A stretch of DNA of 41,207 nucleotides from Crocinitomicaceae bacterium (lineage in GTDB: Bacteria; Bacteroidota; Bacteroidia; Flavobacteriales_D; Crocinitomicaceae). The translations under genes were made by a program, and so were the position numbers. Shown one piece after another: positions 7,426 through 16,540 of the stretch. The stretch's first letter is position 1. The number at the start of each line of letters is the position of its first letter. Below the pieces are notes generated by a model. It was not told the DNA's origin. It saw only the letters and a program-made list of their open reading frames with translations, and searched no databases. The stretch is from positions 1 to 41,207 of the forward strand of contig JALRJE010000045.1 of the NCBI GenBank assembly GCA_023268965.1, written 5' to 3'.

Positions 7426-9183
7426 CTAAGGTTTCACCAAATGGACGAAACCATGAAGCGTATACAGTGTTTTTTCTTGGTTATCGTATTCGTATTTCTC
7501 GCTTTTCGGTGTAGCCATATAGAAATAAACGCCTTCCTCTAGTGCTTTTCCGCTCATGTCGGTACCATTCCAGTCGTTGAGGTAGTTGTCTTTTTCATAG
7601 ATGAGATTGCCCCAGCGGTTAAAGATTTGAATACTCACTTGGTTGTAGTCTTCCCAATTCTTGATCACTAAAAAGTCATTAGTGCCGTCGTTGTTGAGCG
7701 TCAGGATATTGGGTACCACCAATGGGCATTGGTTGTAAACCCTAATGTTAGGAGATGTGATGGTCTTGGCGCATTGGTCCATGACGTATACTTGAAAGTT
7801 ATTGAGGTTGGGTTCTAAATTGCTGGGCTGCACATAAACGGTGTCGTTATTTGCGAAAAAACCCGGCCCCCATACATAGCTGTAAGGCGCTATTCCGTTT
7901 TGCACATTGCACCAAATATTCGTTCCTTGTCCAAAGTCTGCACAAACATTTAGAGAGTCTACCGCTGTAATTGTCATGGGCGTGTAGTCAATAATATTTA
8001 AGGAGATAGAAGTGGTGTCAAAAGAGCCATCGCACGGGTTTGGTAAAATGACGTTGAAGAAGACTGTTTCGGTCCCTTCTAGGATGCTATCTAAAAAAGC
8101 TGAAATACCTATGGTGTCGGAGGCTACACCTGCAGGAATAACGAGCACGCTGTCAATAAATGGGTAGTCTTCACCGTTGGCAGCAGTGCCGCCTAGGCTA
8201 ATTTGAACTACTAAATTGGCGCTGAGGTCGGTGCGTTTGACGATAAATCCTGCAAAACCACAGTCTTCTATGAGCTGCGTAGGACCCGTTACGTCTACTT
8301 CAATAGGCACTTCTATCTGGCAAGTAACGACCCGGTATCCAAAGGTTCTAATTTTGGTATTGATAAGAATGCCATTTCTCCATTCTTTTACCGCAACACC
8401 AGCCACAAAACTACCAATGAGGTTCGGTGTGAATGTCATAAAGCCCGTAACTGGGTCTATGGTTACGTTTGATCCTGCGCCAAATGGAACCGTTTCTGAA
8501 AACGTAGGATTCCAACTTACAGGCGTATAGGGTGCAGGGTCTTCGGGGTCGGGAACAACATTGGTAATGCTACCTCCAAGCAAGGGTGCTAAGAGTTCAT
8601 AACTTAGAGAATCGCCGTCTGGGTCAAATGCAGAATGATCAAAGTTCAATGTATTTTGCGAACAAAGAATGAGCGGTGGATAATTGTTAAAACGCGCCCC
8701 TTGGTTGTGCACGCCCACTAAGGCAGAGCCCGGGATAAAAGTGGTAAGCGTGATGCCATTGCTTGCTGGGTCTATTATGTTATCTATGGCACCAGTCCAA
8801 CAACAGCGTTGGTAAGATACATAGTAACCTTGGACACTAAATGGCAATGTAACTGTATCGACATAAATTGCGCGTTCTACACAGATGTCGTTGGGTACGG
8901 TCACACAAGGGTCATCATAGACAATTGGCAGTATGTTTTGTGAGAAAGGCGCAATATATCTGACAGAATAAATACTACCGTTGGCCGCGAAAATGGTATA
9001 ATTCAAAGGGTTATCGAAGTTTGTAGCAGAGTTGCAGTCTCGGTAGATTTCGATCGTGATTTTGTACTGATTGTTGCCCAATGAGTCATAATAGATCTCA
9101 CCCCCGATTATATGGCTTGCCCAGCTATTCAAGCTGAAGAATAATGCGATAAAAAAGGCAAATAAAGTAGTAGTGAGACGCAT
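7426..9183 (-). CDS. T9SS type B (CHU_C) secreted protein with Calx-beta-like domain
   Basis: The start chosen is the ATG at 9183, giving the signal peptide MRLTTTLFAFFIALFFSLNS and a 585-residue protein; the frame extends 129 nt upstream without a better start. The N-terminal SHIIGGEIYYDSLGNNQYKI module with conserved CC and RDC cysteines is common in large Bacteroidota surface proteins. A Calx-beta-like unit lies around residues 325-395 (GEDYPFIDS, LEGTETVFFNV). The last ~90 residues are a gliding-motility-associated CHU_C domain (VPNILTLNNDGTNDFLVI, IQIFNRWGNLIYE, WNGTDMSGKALEEGVYFY), the type B export signal for T9SS. The protein is exported to the cell surface or beyond, with a likely adhesion or structural role. 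It is divergent from the histidine kinase gene. Confidence 0.85.
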   Translation of the reverse strand: MRLTTTLFAFFIALFFSLNSWASHIIGGEIYYDSLGNNQYKITIEIYRDCNSATNFDNPLNYTIFAANGSIYSVRYIAPFSQNILPIVYDDPCVTVPNDICVERAIYVDTVTLPFSVQGYYVSYQRCCWTGAIDNIIDPASNGITLTTFIPGSALVGVHNQGARFNNYPPLILCSQNTLNFDHSAFDPDGDSLSYELLAPLLGGSITNVVPDPEDPAPYTPVSWNPTFSETVPFGAGSNVTIDPVTGFMTFTPNLIGSFVAGVAVKEWRNGILINTKIRTFGYRVVTCQIEVPIEVDVTGPTQLIEDCGFAGFIVKRTDLSANLVVQISLGGTAANGEDYPFIDSVLVIPAGVASDTIGISAFLDSILEGTETVFFNVILPNPCDGSFDTTSISLNIIDYTPMTITAVDSLNVCADFGQGTNIWCNVQNGIAPYSYVWGPGFFANNDTVYVQPSNLEPNLNNFQVYVMDQCAKTITSPNIRVYNQCPLVVPNILTLNNDGTNDFLVIKNWEDYNQVSIQIFNRWGNLIYEKDNYLNDWNGTDMSGKALEEGVYFYMATPKSEKYEYDNQEKTLYTLHGFVHLVKP

Positions 9184-9211
9184 GCGTATGAAATTTGTAT
9201 ATTCGTTGTTG

Positions 9212-11371
9212 ATGTCAAAGTTAAGCTTGTTTTTTTTAATAGCGCAGATCTTTTTTGGTTGGCAACTCAGTGCCCAATCTGAAAATAAATTACGCCAAGA
9301 ACTACAAGCCACAAAAGATAAGACGTCGCAACTACAAGTAAGGTTGCGTCTGCTCGATGCTATCTATGAGCGAAACCGCAACGAGTGGCAAAAGGAAATC
9401 AACTTATTAGTTGCACAAAGACAGGCTTATACCGGTGCAGAAAATCAAGCACTCATTTCGCTATTGGCAGCAGAACGCGCTCAATACCTTGGAGATACAA
9501 AATCCATGATTCAAATTTTTAATCAAAGTGTTGAGCCACTTACTTTCTCTAATGCAAAGGCAAATTGGCGTAAAAAAATAGTGGGTTGCGCTATCGCCAC
9601 CAATAAAAAATACCACTACGCAAAGCTTCTACAGCAAATGGATCGGCGTTTAAATAATAGAGAGCAAACTGCCCTTTACCTTCAACTTGCGCAAAATTTT
9701 AGTGCCACATTTCAAAAAGATTCAGCGATTTGGGCAAGTAACATGGCTTTACAACTAGCCAAAAGAGCCGATAAAAAATGGGTACTGATCAATGCCATGC
9801 AACAGCAGGCGCAGATCTATTGGCAGTTCAACCTTTTAGAGCAAGCCGTACAACGTTCCATATACGCCCTCCAACTCGCAGAAGAAGCACAACTTGATCA
9901 TTACAAATTAAATCCGTTACTGCTCATTGCAAGTATATCCATTGAAGTCAAGAATTACAATCAGGCTTTAACTTATTTAAAATTAGCCCAAGAATTAGCC
10001 CAATCAGAAAAAGACGAGCGCAGCCAGGCGTTTACCAATTATTTGCTTGGTCGTTATTATCTAGGTACTCACCAACCAGATAAAGCAAGCGCTGCGGCTG
10101 GTTTAGCCTATCGATATTTTGCGGATGTTGGCAACGAACGTTATCAAAATCGAGCGCGTTTACTCATGATTACGACTATGTATTTGAATGCTGAAAGTGT
10201 AGAGTTGCCATTTGCTAGTTTGTTGTCAAATAACAATTTGTCTAAAGACCCAATTTATGCCGCCGATTTGAATTATGAGTACGGACAGTACTTATTGAGT
10301 AAAAATCGTTTAAAAGCAGCTAAAATGGCTTTTCAGTCCAGCTTGAATTACTTACCTAACGAGGGCTTGTTGCGTCCAAAAATTGCCAATGTGTATCGAG
10401 ATTTAGCCACAATTGCGCAAAAAACCGGTCAGCTCGAACTCGCCTATCAGTATCAACAGAAATATGCAAAATGGCTGGAAAACAGCCCTGTTTGGCGCAG
10501 TGCTGCACGAATCGAAGAAATGGCTGCTGCCAATTTGCGCGAAGAGCGAGAGCGTTTGATAGTTAATCAGCAAGCCTCAATTGAGCGGGCTCAAAAGGAG
10601 CGAGAAATTTTAGAGCTTCAACGTGACCGCCAATTATTTATTTCTATCATTTTTATTGTTGCAATTGTTTTTGGCGTTGTTATTTATGTGCTCCGGACCC
10701 AACAAATTAAAACCAAGCAAGAGCAGCGCGAAGCAGAATTATCCCAAACTTTATTGCGTACACAAATGAATCCACATTTTGTATTCAACGCGATGTCGGT
10801 CATTCAGAGTTATATTTACGAAAATGACCCTGAAAAATCTTCTCAATTTTTGGTCAATTTTTCACGTCTGATGCGCTTAATTTTGGAGAACTCCCCAAAA
10901 GAATTTATTCCTATTGAGTTGGAACGCGAAATCCTCGATAAATATCTAACGGCTCAGAAAATGCGCTTCGAGCATCGTTTTGATTATGAGCTCAGTATAA
11001 GTGATGATTTATTGTTCAATAAAGCCATGGTCTCGCCCATGATTACGCAACCTTTTATTGAGAATGCCATTGAGCATGGTCAACTTCACACCGTAAAAGG
11101 CGGGAAAATTGGCGTTTTCATGCACGCTCAAGACGAACAACTAATCATAGAAATTCACGATAATGGTGTAGGTAGGAAAAAATCAGCCGATACCAAAAAA
11201 TTGAGGACACATAAAAGTATGGCGATTGATATTACACGGGAGCGCATTGCCATTCTAAATAAAAAGTATAAATTTAACGGTAGCTTGACAATCAGGGACT
11301 TAGACCCCATTCAACAAACAGGTACAGCAGTAAAACTTGTCTTGCCATTAAAGTACGAACCCGAACAATAA
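9212..11371 (+). CDS. TPR-containing sensor histidine kinase of the LytS type
   Basis: The start is uncertain. The ATG at 9212 gives a clean signal peptide (MSKLSLFFLIAQIFFGWQLSAQ); ATGs at 9188 and 9182 would overlap or touch the divergent start at 9183. The ~719-residue product has a periplasmic part of helical TPR-like repeats (~30-420), a coiled coil, one membrane helix (~474-493, LFISIIFIVAIVFGVVIYVL), then a His_kinase domain. That domain has the phospho-accepting QMNPHFVFNAMSVIQSYIY (His ~521), PFIENAIEHG and the ATP-binding DNGVGRKKS. This is the HPK7/LytS layout. The partner response regulator begins 13 nt downstream, so this is a two-component operon. The signal sensed is unknown. 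Confidence 0.88.
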   Translation: MSKLSLFFLIAQIFFGWQLSAQSENKLRQELQATKDKTSQLQVRLRLLDAIYERNRNEWQKEINLLVAQRQAYTGAENQALISLLAAERAQYLGDTKSMIQIFNQSVEPLTFSNAKANWRKKIVGCAIATNKKYHYAKLLQQMDRRLNNREQTALYLQLAQNFSATFQKDSAIWASNMALQLAKRADKKWVLINAMQQQAQIYWQFNLLEQAVQRSIYALQLAEEAQLDHYKLNPLLLIASISIEVKNYNQALTYLKLAQELAQSEKDERSQAFTNYLLGRYYLGTHQPDKASAAAGLAYRYFADVGNERYQNRARLLMITTMYLNAESVELPFASLLSNNNLSKDPIYAADLNYEYGQYLLSKNRLKAAKMAFQSSLNYLPNEGLLRPKIANVYRDLATIAQKTGQLELAYQYQQKYAKWLENSPVWRSAARIEEMAAANLREERERLIVNQQASIERAQKEREILELQRDRQLFISIIFIVAIVFGVVIYVLRTQQIKTKQEQREAELSQTLLRTQMNPHFVFNAMSVIQSYIYENDPEKSSQFLVNFSRLMRLILENSPKEFIPIELEREILDKYLTAQKMRFEHRFDYELSISDDLLFNKAMVSPMITQPFIENAIEHGQLHTVKGGKIGVFMHAQDEQLIIEIHDNGVGRKKSADTKKLRTHKSMAIDITRERIAILNKKYKFNGSLTIRDLDPIQQTGTAVKLVLPLKYEPEQ
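9216..9223 (-). promoter_or_regulatory. -7 promoter box TAACTTTG for the T9SS type B gene
   Basis: An exact TAnnTTTG match on the minus strand, 32 nt upstream of the ATG at 9183. It lies inside the first codons of the divergent kinase gene whichever start that gene uses. No clear -33 TTTG was found. Confidence 0.5.
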
Positions 11372-11384
11372 AACCGAGCGTGTC

Positions 11385-12131
11385 ATGAGTCGAAAAGTAC
11401 TGATCATCGATGATGAAAAACCAACCAGAACCTTCATCCGTAAGATGCTTGAATCGTTTGATTTGAATTTAACGATTTATACAGATGGGGAGAATGTTGA
11501 ATCTGGGATAGAAGCCATTGACGATATCCAACCAGATATCGTTTTACTCGACATTCAAATGCCAGATGGCAATGGTTTTGACGTCCTAAAAAATGTAAAA
11601 TACAAACAGTTTGAGGTCATATTCATAACGGCTTTTCAAGAATTTGCTGTTCAGGCCATTAAATTTTCGGCACTAGATTACATCCTTAAACCCATTGATG
11701 CTGAAGAGCTTCATACGGCCATGACCAATGCAATGCAGGTTGTTGAACACAAAAAAGACGACACTCAGTTTCAAACCCTACAGCACAATATTCAGCCGCA
11801 TCACAAGCGCAAACTCGTGCTCAAGACCCAAGAAAGTATTTTTGTAATCGAGATTGATGATATCGTGCACTGCGAAGCCGATAAAAACTATACGTTTTTC
11901 TATCTGAACGACGGCAAGAAAATTCTTGTTTCCAAAACACTTAAAGATTATGATACAATGCTATCTGGCTTCTCCTTTTTTAGGGTGCATCAGTCGCATT
12001 TGATCAATTTGAATTATGTTGAACGCTATGACAAGCACGATGGCGGTTCCGTCATTTTAAAAGACGGCACCTCTGTTCCGTTGTCGCCTGCTAAAAAAGA
12101 ACAGTTCTTCAAGAGTTTAGACTTGTTATAA
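11385..12131 (+). CDS. LytTR-family response regulator
   Basis: A 248-residue protein. The receiver domain (~1-125) has the acidic pair in LIIDDEKPT, the phospho-acceptor Asp56 in IVLLDIQMPDGNGF, the Thr/Ser position in VIFITAF and the Lys in LDYILKPID. The C-terminal LytTR DNA-binding domain (~145-245) shows FVIEIDDIVHCEADKNYTFF, FFRVHQSHLINLNYV and the final VPLSPAKKEQFF. It is presumably phosphorylated by the preceding LytS-type kinase and binds DNA repeats upstream of target genes. The nearest candidate target is the divergent T9SS gene, which is an inference from position only. The gene ends 8 nt from the convergent PLP-enzyme gene, with no terminator visible between them. Confidence 0.92.
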   Translation: MSRKVLIIDDEKPTRTFIRKMLESFDLNLTIYTDGENVESGIEAIDDIQPDIVLLDIQMPDGNGFDVLKNVKYKQFEVIFITAFQEFAVQAIKFSALDYILKPIDAEELHTAMTNAMQVVEHKKDDTQFQTLQHNIQPHHKRKLVLKTQESIFVIEIDDIVHCEADKNYTFFYLNDGKKILVSKTLKDYDTMLSGFSFFRVHQSHLINLNYVERYDKHDGGSVILKDGTSVPLSPAKKEQFFKSLDLL

Positions 12132-12139
12132 AGAATAGA

Positions 12140-13279
12140 TTAGCTGAGCGCCTGTTGTAAGTCGGCAATAAGGTCTTCAGCGTCTTCTACGCCAACACTC
12201 AAACGAATAAGTGAATCAACCACACCGCTTTTTTCACGAACTTCTTTAGGGATAGAAGCGTGCGTCATGGTAGCAGGGTGCCCGATCAACGATTCAACAC
12301 CTCCAAGAGATTCAGCAAGTGCAAAAATTTCTACTTTTTGAACGAGGTCTAGTGCATCTTGTAATTGATTTCCTTTAAGTGTAAAGGAAATCATGCCGCC
12401 AAAACCGCGCATTTGTGTTTTGGCTACGTCGTGGTTTGGATGCGATTCAAAGCCTGGCCAATACACTTTGTCGACGATAGGGTGGCTCACTAAAAACCGT
12501 GCAATTTTTTCACCGTTCTCACAGTGGCGTTGCATCCGCAGATGCAGGGTTTTGATACCGCGCAAGACTAAGAATGAATCCATTGGTGCTGTTACTGCCC
12601 CTGAAGAGTTTTGAATGCGATACATTTCAGTTGCAAGGGCGTCGTCGTTGCAAACCAAAGCACCCATGACAACATCAGAGTGTCCACCCAAATATTTGGT
12701 AACAGAGTGCATCACCATATCTGCACCGAGGTCGAGCGGATTTTGTAAATAAGGAGTAGCAAAGGTGTTGTCTACACATAACAAAGCCCCTGCATTTTTT
12801 GCAATGGCGGCCATAGCCTTAATATCGATGATATTCATCATCGGATTGGTTGGTGTCTCGACCCAAATGAGTTTGGTATGGTCATTGACCAATGCAGCAA
12901 CGGCCGCAGGATCTTGCATATCCACAAAATGGAAGACCAAGCCATATTTGGCAAAGATGGTATTAAAGATGCGGTAAGAACCCCCGTAGAGGTCGTTGGT
13001 AGAGATAATTTCGTCGCCAGGATTGAGCATTTTAATAACGCAATCGATGGCTGCTAAGCCAGAACCAAAACAAGCACCATGTTTACCATTTTCTATGGCG
13101 GCAATATTTTTTTCTAGTGCGTGGCGGGTTGGGTTCTGTGTTCTGGAATACTCATAGCCTTTGTGATTACCAACACCATCTTGTACGTAAGTAGACGTTT
13201 GGTAAATTGGGGTCATGATGGCACCAGTTGCAGGGTCGGGGTGTACGCCCGCATGAATGGCTTTGGTAGCAAATTTCAT
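12140..13279 (-). CDS. Cys/Met metabolism PLP-dependent enzyme (cystathionine gamma-synthase/lyase type)
   Basis: A 379-residue protein starting at ATG 13279 (MKFATKAIHAGVHPDP); a second ATG two codons upstream is less likely. It is a full-length member of the Cys/Met metabolism PLP family: YEYSRTQNPTRHALE, the cofactor-stacking region FGSGLAAID, DNTFATPYLQNPLDLGAD, and the Schiff-base Lys195 in HSVTKYLGGHSD. Family members act as cystathionine gamma-synthase, cystathionine gamma-lyase or methionine gamma-lyase. These cannot be separated with confidence by eye, although the overall sequence resembles enzymes annotated as cystathionine gamma-synthase/lyase. It works in the cytoplasm in trans-sulfuration. 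It is monocistronic on the minus strand, with its own promoter overlapping the 3' end of the upstream gene. Confidence 0.88.
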   Translation of the reverse strand: MKFATKAIHAGVHPDPATGAIMTPIYQTSTYVQDGVGNHKGYEYSRTQNPTRHALEKNIAAIENGKHGACFGSGLAAIDCVIKMLNPGDEIISTNDLYGGSYRIFNTIFAKYGLVFHFVDMQDPAAVAALVNDHTKLIWVETPTNPMMNIIDIKAMAAIAKNAGALLCVDNTFATPYLQNPLDLGADMVMHSVTKYLGGHSDVVMGALVCNDDALATEMYRIQNSSGAVTAPMDSFLVLRGIKTLHLRMQRHCENGEKIARFLVSHPIVDKVYWPGFESHPNHDVAKTQMRGFGGMISFTLKGNQLQDALDLVQKVEIFALAESLGGVESLIGHPATMTHASIPKEVREKSGVVDSLIRLSVGVEDAEDLIADLQQALS

Positions 13280-13296
13280 AGTCAAAATTGTTTCGA

Positions 13297-13304
13297 CAAA
13301 ATTA
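13297..13304 (-). promoter_or_regulatory. -7 promoter box TAATTTTG for the PLP enzyme gene
   Basis: An exact TAnnTTTG match with a TTTG 16 nt upstream on the minus strand. The TTTG lies in the last codons of the alkyltransferase-like gene. The implied leader is about 13 nt. Confidence 0.6.
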
Positions 13305-13314
13305 ATAGAATCCT

Positions 13315-13653
13315 TTAAGGCAAACCTAATTCAAGTGCAGGATCCCAAAAAACTTTTTGAAAGTGTTGAATTTGATGATCGATAACAACAATGCCTTCAT
13401 TCTGTAGAAGCTCCGCCATTTTCGACGGTCCTTCAAAATGATGCTTGCCACTCAACAAACCAATCCTATTGACTACCCTGTGGGCGGGAACATCAGGTAT
13501 ATGATGGCTGGCGTTCATGGCCCAACCTACCATTCTAGCACCTTGTTTAGCGCCTAAATAATTGGCAATTGCCCCGTAACTTGTTACTCTTCCTGTAGGA
13601 ATGAGCCGAACAACTGCATAAACGTCTTGAAAAAAATCTTTGTTCTGAAGCAC
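13315..13653 (-). CDS. Alkyltransferase-like (ATL) DNA-lesion-binding protein
   Basis: The frame can be read from 13683, but the first ten codons are an unlikely aromatic-rich stretch. GTG at 13653 gives VLQNKDFFQDVYAVVRLIPTG, which aligns with the usual beginning of this family and a length of 112 residues. The DNA-binding segment GRVTSYGAIANYLG and GARMVGWAMNA are conserved. The MGMT active-site PCHRV is PAHRV here: the alkyl-accepting Cys is Ala. It therefore belongs to the alkyltransferase-like group, which binds O6-alkylguanine and hands it to nucleotide excision repair rather than repairing it directly. It is preceded by the terminator of the pyrophosphatase gene and a near-leaderless promoter. 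Confidence 0.85.
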   Translation of the reverse strand: MLQNKDFFQDVYAVVRLIPTGRVTSYGAIANYLGAKQGARMVGWAMNASHHIPDVPAHRVVNRIGLLSGKHHFEGPSKMAELLQNEGIVVIDHQIQHFQKVFWDPALELGLP

Positions 13654-13656
13654 GTA

Positions 13657-13664
13657 CAAATATA
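13657..13664 (-). promoter_or_regulatory. -7 promoter box TATATTTG just before the ATL start
   Basis: An exact TAnnTTTG match on the minus strand, 3 nt before the GTG at 13653. A TTG lies 21 nt upstream, within the loop of the preceding terminator. Its position supports the GTG start and a leaderless or near-leaderless mRNA. Confidence 0.5.
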
Positions 13665-13671
13665 AATAAAA

Positions 13672-13699
13672 CAAAAAAGCCACCTTTTGAGGTGGCTTT
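13672..13699 (-). terminator. Rho-independent terminator of the pyrophosphatase gene
   Basis: On the minus strand GCCACC pairs with GGTGGC around the loop TCAAAA and is followed by TTTTTTG. It lies 20 nt after the stop codon of the pyrophosphatase gene. Confidence 0.85.
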
Positions 13700-13717
13700 A
13701 GGAGATATGTGAGGCGC

Positions 13718-16003
13718 TTATTTAGCGCAACAATCTTTATTTTCTTTTGAACATTTGCTCATGTCGCAGTTCATGTCGTTAGACATTTCTGTTTTGGCAC
13801 AGCAGTCAGCTTCTTTCTTCTCTTCTTGACCGTTGCCTAAGATTGGTGCAATGACCAAGCCAATCAAACAAGTTAGTTTAATTAATATATTCATAGAAGG
13901 GCCAGAAGTATCTTTGAACGGGTCTCCTACGGTGTCTCCGGTTACGGCAGCTTTGTGTGCATCAGAACCTTTATAGGTCATTTCTCCGTTGATTTCAACA
14001 CCTGCTTCAAAAGATTTTTTAGCGTTGTCCCATGCACCACCCGCATTATTTTGGAAAACTGCCCAAAGGACACCTGAAACCGTAACGCCAGCCATATAAC
14101 CGCCAAGCATTTCTGCGATGAGTTGGTTATCGTAGCCAAGTAACATTGGTAAAGTCGCAATTAAAATAGGGAAGCCAATTGTAAGTACACCTGGCAACAT
14201 CATTTCGCGAAGTGCAGCTTTGGTAGAGATTTCTACACATTTACCGTATTCTGGTTTGCCAGTTCCTTCCATAATGCCTGGAATTTCGCGGAACTGACGA
14301 CGCACTTCGTACACCATATCCATGGCCGCCTTACCAACTGAATTCATTGCGAGTGCAGAGAATACAACGGGGATCATGCCACCTACAAATAACATGGCAA
14401 GAACTGGTGCTTTAAAGATATTGATGCCGTCGATACCTGTGAAAGTGACGTAAGCAGCAAACAAGGCAAGGGAGGTAAGTGCTGCTGATGCAATAGCAAA
14501 TCCTTTACCGGTTGCAGCAGTTGTATTACCAACTGAGTCTAAAATATCGGTGCGTTGGCGCACTTCTTTTGGAAGCTCGCTCATTTCAGCAATACCACCT
14601 GCGTTGTCAGAGATTGGTCCGAAGGCATCGATAGCTAATTGCATAGCCGTAGTGGCCATCATGGCTGATGCGGCTAGTGCAACACCGTAGAAACCGGCCA
14701 ATGCATAAGATCCCCAGATGGCGCCTGCAAACAATAATACAGTCGGGAAGGTCGAAATCATACCAGTAGCCAAACCAGCAATTACGTTTGTACCTGCACC
14801 AGTAGCAGATTTTTGAACAATTTTTAAGACTGGTTTTGTACCCAATCCTGTGTAATATTCAGTAACAGAAGAAATAACTCCTCCTACTACCAAACCAACG
14901 ATAGTAGCGAAGAATACACGCATCGATGAAATTTCTTGTAGACCTTCTCCAAAGAACTCCATGGTCATTTGAGCTGGCAACATCCAGTTTACCAAAATAT
15001 AACAAGCAATAGCTGTAAGACCAATAGATACCCAGTTGCCTAAGTTTAAAGCTCCTTGAACTTGCTTTTCTTTCGCGTCGTTGCTCTTGATTCGGACGAG
15101 CATCGTACCAATGATCGAAAATAAGATGCCGAAACCAGCAATGGCCATTGGCAATAATATAGGGCCAATACCACCAAAACCTTCGTTAACGATGTCTCCA
15201 CCCATATCTTTGATGACATAATTACCAAGCACCATAGCAGCTAAAACTGTTGCTACATAAGAACCAAATAAGTCAGCTCCCATGCCTGCTACGTCTCCAA
15301 CGTTGTCTCCAACGTTATCGGCAATTGTTGCTGGGTTACGTGGGTCGTCTTCAGGAATGCCCGCTTCTACTTTACCCACTAGGTCAGCACCGACATCGGC
15401 AGCTTTGGTATAAATACCACCACCTACACGCGCAAACAACGCGATTGATTCAGCACCGAGAGAGAAACCAGCTAATGTTTCAAGAACGATGGTCATGTCT
15501 TCAGTATTGGTCCATTGACCACCCATGAAGAATTGGAAGAAGAAAATAAAGAAAGCAGTTAAGCCCAAAACGGCCAAACCAGCAACGCCAAGACCCATTA
15601 CTGTACCGCCTCCGAAAGAAACTTTCAATGCTTGAGGTAAACTTGTACGTGCCGCTTGAGTCGTACGCACATTGGTTTTTGTGGCAATTTTCATTCCCAT
15701 GTTTCCTGCCAAGGCAGAGAAAATAGCACCGAATATAAATGCGATAATAATTAATAAGTGTGTTTTAACACCTGGAACAAAAGTAATCCCGGCTAAAACT
15801 ATACTTGATATCAAAACGAAAACCGCGAGTAAGCGGTATTCTGCTTTTAAAAAGGCGAGAGCTCCTTCATAGATGTAATCTGAAATTTCTTTCATTTTTC
15901 CATCGCCGGCGTCTTGCTTCAAAACCCATGCTCTCTTCATTGCCATAAATAGCAATCCGATAACGGCCATCACAATTGGCACATAAATCATCATTGATTC
16001 CAT
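13718..16003 (-). CDS. hppA: Membrane-bound ion-pumping pyrophosphatase, K+-dependent type, with cysteine-rich tail
   Basis: A 761-residue integral membrane protein that couples pyrophosphate hydrolysis to H+ and/or Na+ pumping. All catalytic signatures are present: [11 protein letters not shown] and [19 protein letters not shown] (~residues 200-240), [11 protein letters not shown], and [16 protein letters not shown] near the C-terminus. In [10 protein letters not shown] (~490) an Ala stands where K+-independent enzymes have Lys, so a K+-dependent enzyme is predicted. Whether it pumps Na+ or H+ is not settled by eye. After the last membrane helix there is an unusual 35-residue hydrophilic tail with six Cys, including the motif DCCAK twice, and several Met. 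The gene has its own promoter and terminator. Confidence 0.95.
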   Translation of the reverse strand: MESMMIYVPIVMAVIGLLFMAMKRAWVLKQDAGDGKMKEISDYIYEGALAFLKAEYRLLAVFVLISSIVLAGITFVPGVKTHLLIIIAFIFGAIFSALAGNMGMKIATKTNVRTTQAARTSLPQALKVSFGGGTVMGLGVAGLAVLGLTAFFIFFFQFFMGGQWTNTEDMTIVLETLAGFSLGAESIALFARVGGGIYTKAADVGADLVGKVEAGIPEDDPRNPATIADNVGDNVGDVAGMGADLFGSYVATVLAAMVLGNYVIKDMGGDIVNEGFGGIGPILLPMAIAGFGILFSIIGTMLVRIKSNDAKEKQVQGALNLGNWVSIGLTAIACYILVNWMLPAQMTMEFFGEGLQEISSMRVFFATIVGLVVGGVISSVTEYYTGLGTKPVLKIVQKSATGAGTNVIAGLATGMISTFPTVLLFAGAIWGSYALAGFYGVALAASAMMATTAMQLAIDAFGPISDNAGGIAEMSELPKEVRQRTDILDSVGNTTAATGKGFAIASAALTSLALFAAYVTFTGIDGINIFKAPVLAMLFVGGMIPVVFSALAMNSVGKAAMDMVYEVRRQFREIPGIMEGTGKPEYGKCVEISTKAALREMMLPGVLTIGFPILIATLPMLLGYDNQLIAEMLGGYMAGVTVSGVLWAVFQNNAGGAWDNAKKSFEAGVEINGEMTYKGSDAHKAAVTGDTVGDPFKDTSGPSMNILIKLTCLIGLVIAPILGNGQEEKKEADCCAKTEMSNDMNCDMSKCSKENKDCCAK

Positions 16004-16037
16004 ACTGATTTGTTAGTTTGATTAAAATTTACGTCGG

Positions 16038-16045
16038 CAAAAGTA
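16038..16045 (-). promoter_or_regulatory. -7 promoter box TACTTTTG for the pyrophosphatase gene
   Basis: An exact TAnnTTTG match on the minus strand with TTTG 20 nt upstream, a good two-part Bacteroidota promoter. The predicted leader is about 30 nt. Confidence 0.65.
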
Positions 16046-16078
16046 TAGTTTTCCGCCTAGGAAAGCAAATACGTATAT

Positions 16079-16112
16079 AAAAAAGAAGGGTTACATAAAG
16101 CCACCCTTTTTT
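16079..16112 (-). terminator. Rho-independent terminator after thioredoxin
   Basis: AAGGGT pairs with ACCCTT around an 11-nt loop. On the minus strand it is followed by C and a run of T, and it lies just after the thioredoxin stop. The plus-strand reading also has a T run, so it could act in both directions. Confidence 0.6.
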
Positions 16113-16116
16113 TGAT

Positions 16117-16413
16117 CTATAAATAACTACCGATTTTTTGTTTAAGTGTTTGGAGTGGAAAGGCACCGCTTTCGCGCCAAAGTAGTTTGCCTTCTTTAAA
16201 CAAGACAAGGGTAGGAACACCTCTTACTTTAAAGCGATTGGCGATTTCCGGATTTTTATCGACATCGATTTTCAAAATTCTAACTTTAGCGCCGTATGCT
16301 TTTTTAAATTCCTCTAGTATGGGAGACATCATTTTGCAAGGCCCACACCAGGTGGCATGAAAATCGACCAGTGTTGGTGTAGATGCTTGGATGATATCAT
16401 TGAACTTTCCCAT
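16117..16413 (-). CDS. Thioredoxin
   Basis: A 98-residue single-domain thioredoxin fold protein without a signal peptide. The redox motif WCGPC is at residues 22-26 (Cys23, Cys26), the conserved cis-Pro is Pro67 in RGVPTLV, and the LKIDVDKNP strand is present. It is slightly shorter than E. coli thioredoxin (about 108) at the N-terminus. It reduces disulfides in the cytoplasm; the peroxiredoxin at 18488-18946 is a possible client. The start ATG lies 4 nt after a TAnnTTTG box, so the mRNA is probably leaderless. Confidence 0.92.
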   Translation of the reverse strand: MGKFNDIIQASTPTLVDFHATWCGPCKMMSPILEEFKKAYGAKVRILKIDVDKNPEIANRFKVRGVPTLVLFKEGKLLWRESGAFPLQTLKQKIGSYL

Positions 16414-16417
16414 AACG

Positions 16418-16425
16418 CAAAATTA
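16418..16425 (-). promoter_or_regulatory. -7 promoter box TAATTTTG, 4 nt before the thioredoxin start
   Basis: An exact TAnnTTTG match on the minus strand, followed by CGTT and the ATG at 16413. No clear -33 TTTG was found at the expected distance. Confidence 0.55.
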
Positions 16426-16479
16426 ATTTATTCAACGATCTTTTTTTGTAACCAATACTACAAATCATGAATCGAGCAC

Positions 16480-16506
16480 AAAAAAGGCCCTTCAATGGGC
16501 CTTTTT
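16480..16506 (-). terminator. Bidirectional rho-independent terminator
   Basis: GGCCC and GGGCC pair around TTCAAT, flanked by A5-6 on one side and T5 on the other. It terminates the minus-strand lipoprotein gene that ends at 16541 and would also work on the plus strand. Confidence 0.8.
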
Positions 16507-16540
16507 AATCAACACTAACTTATTGTTTTGCTGTATATAC

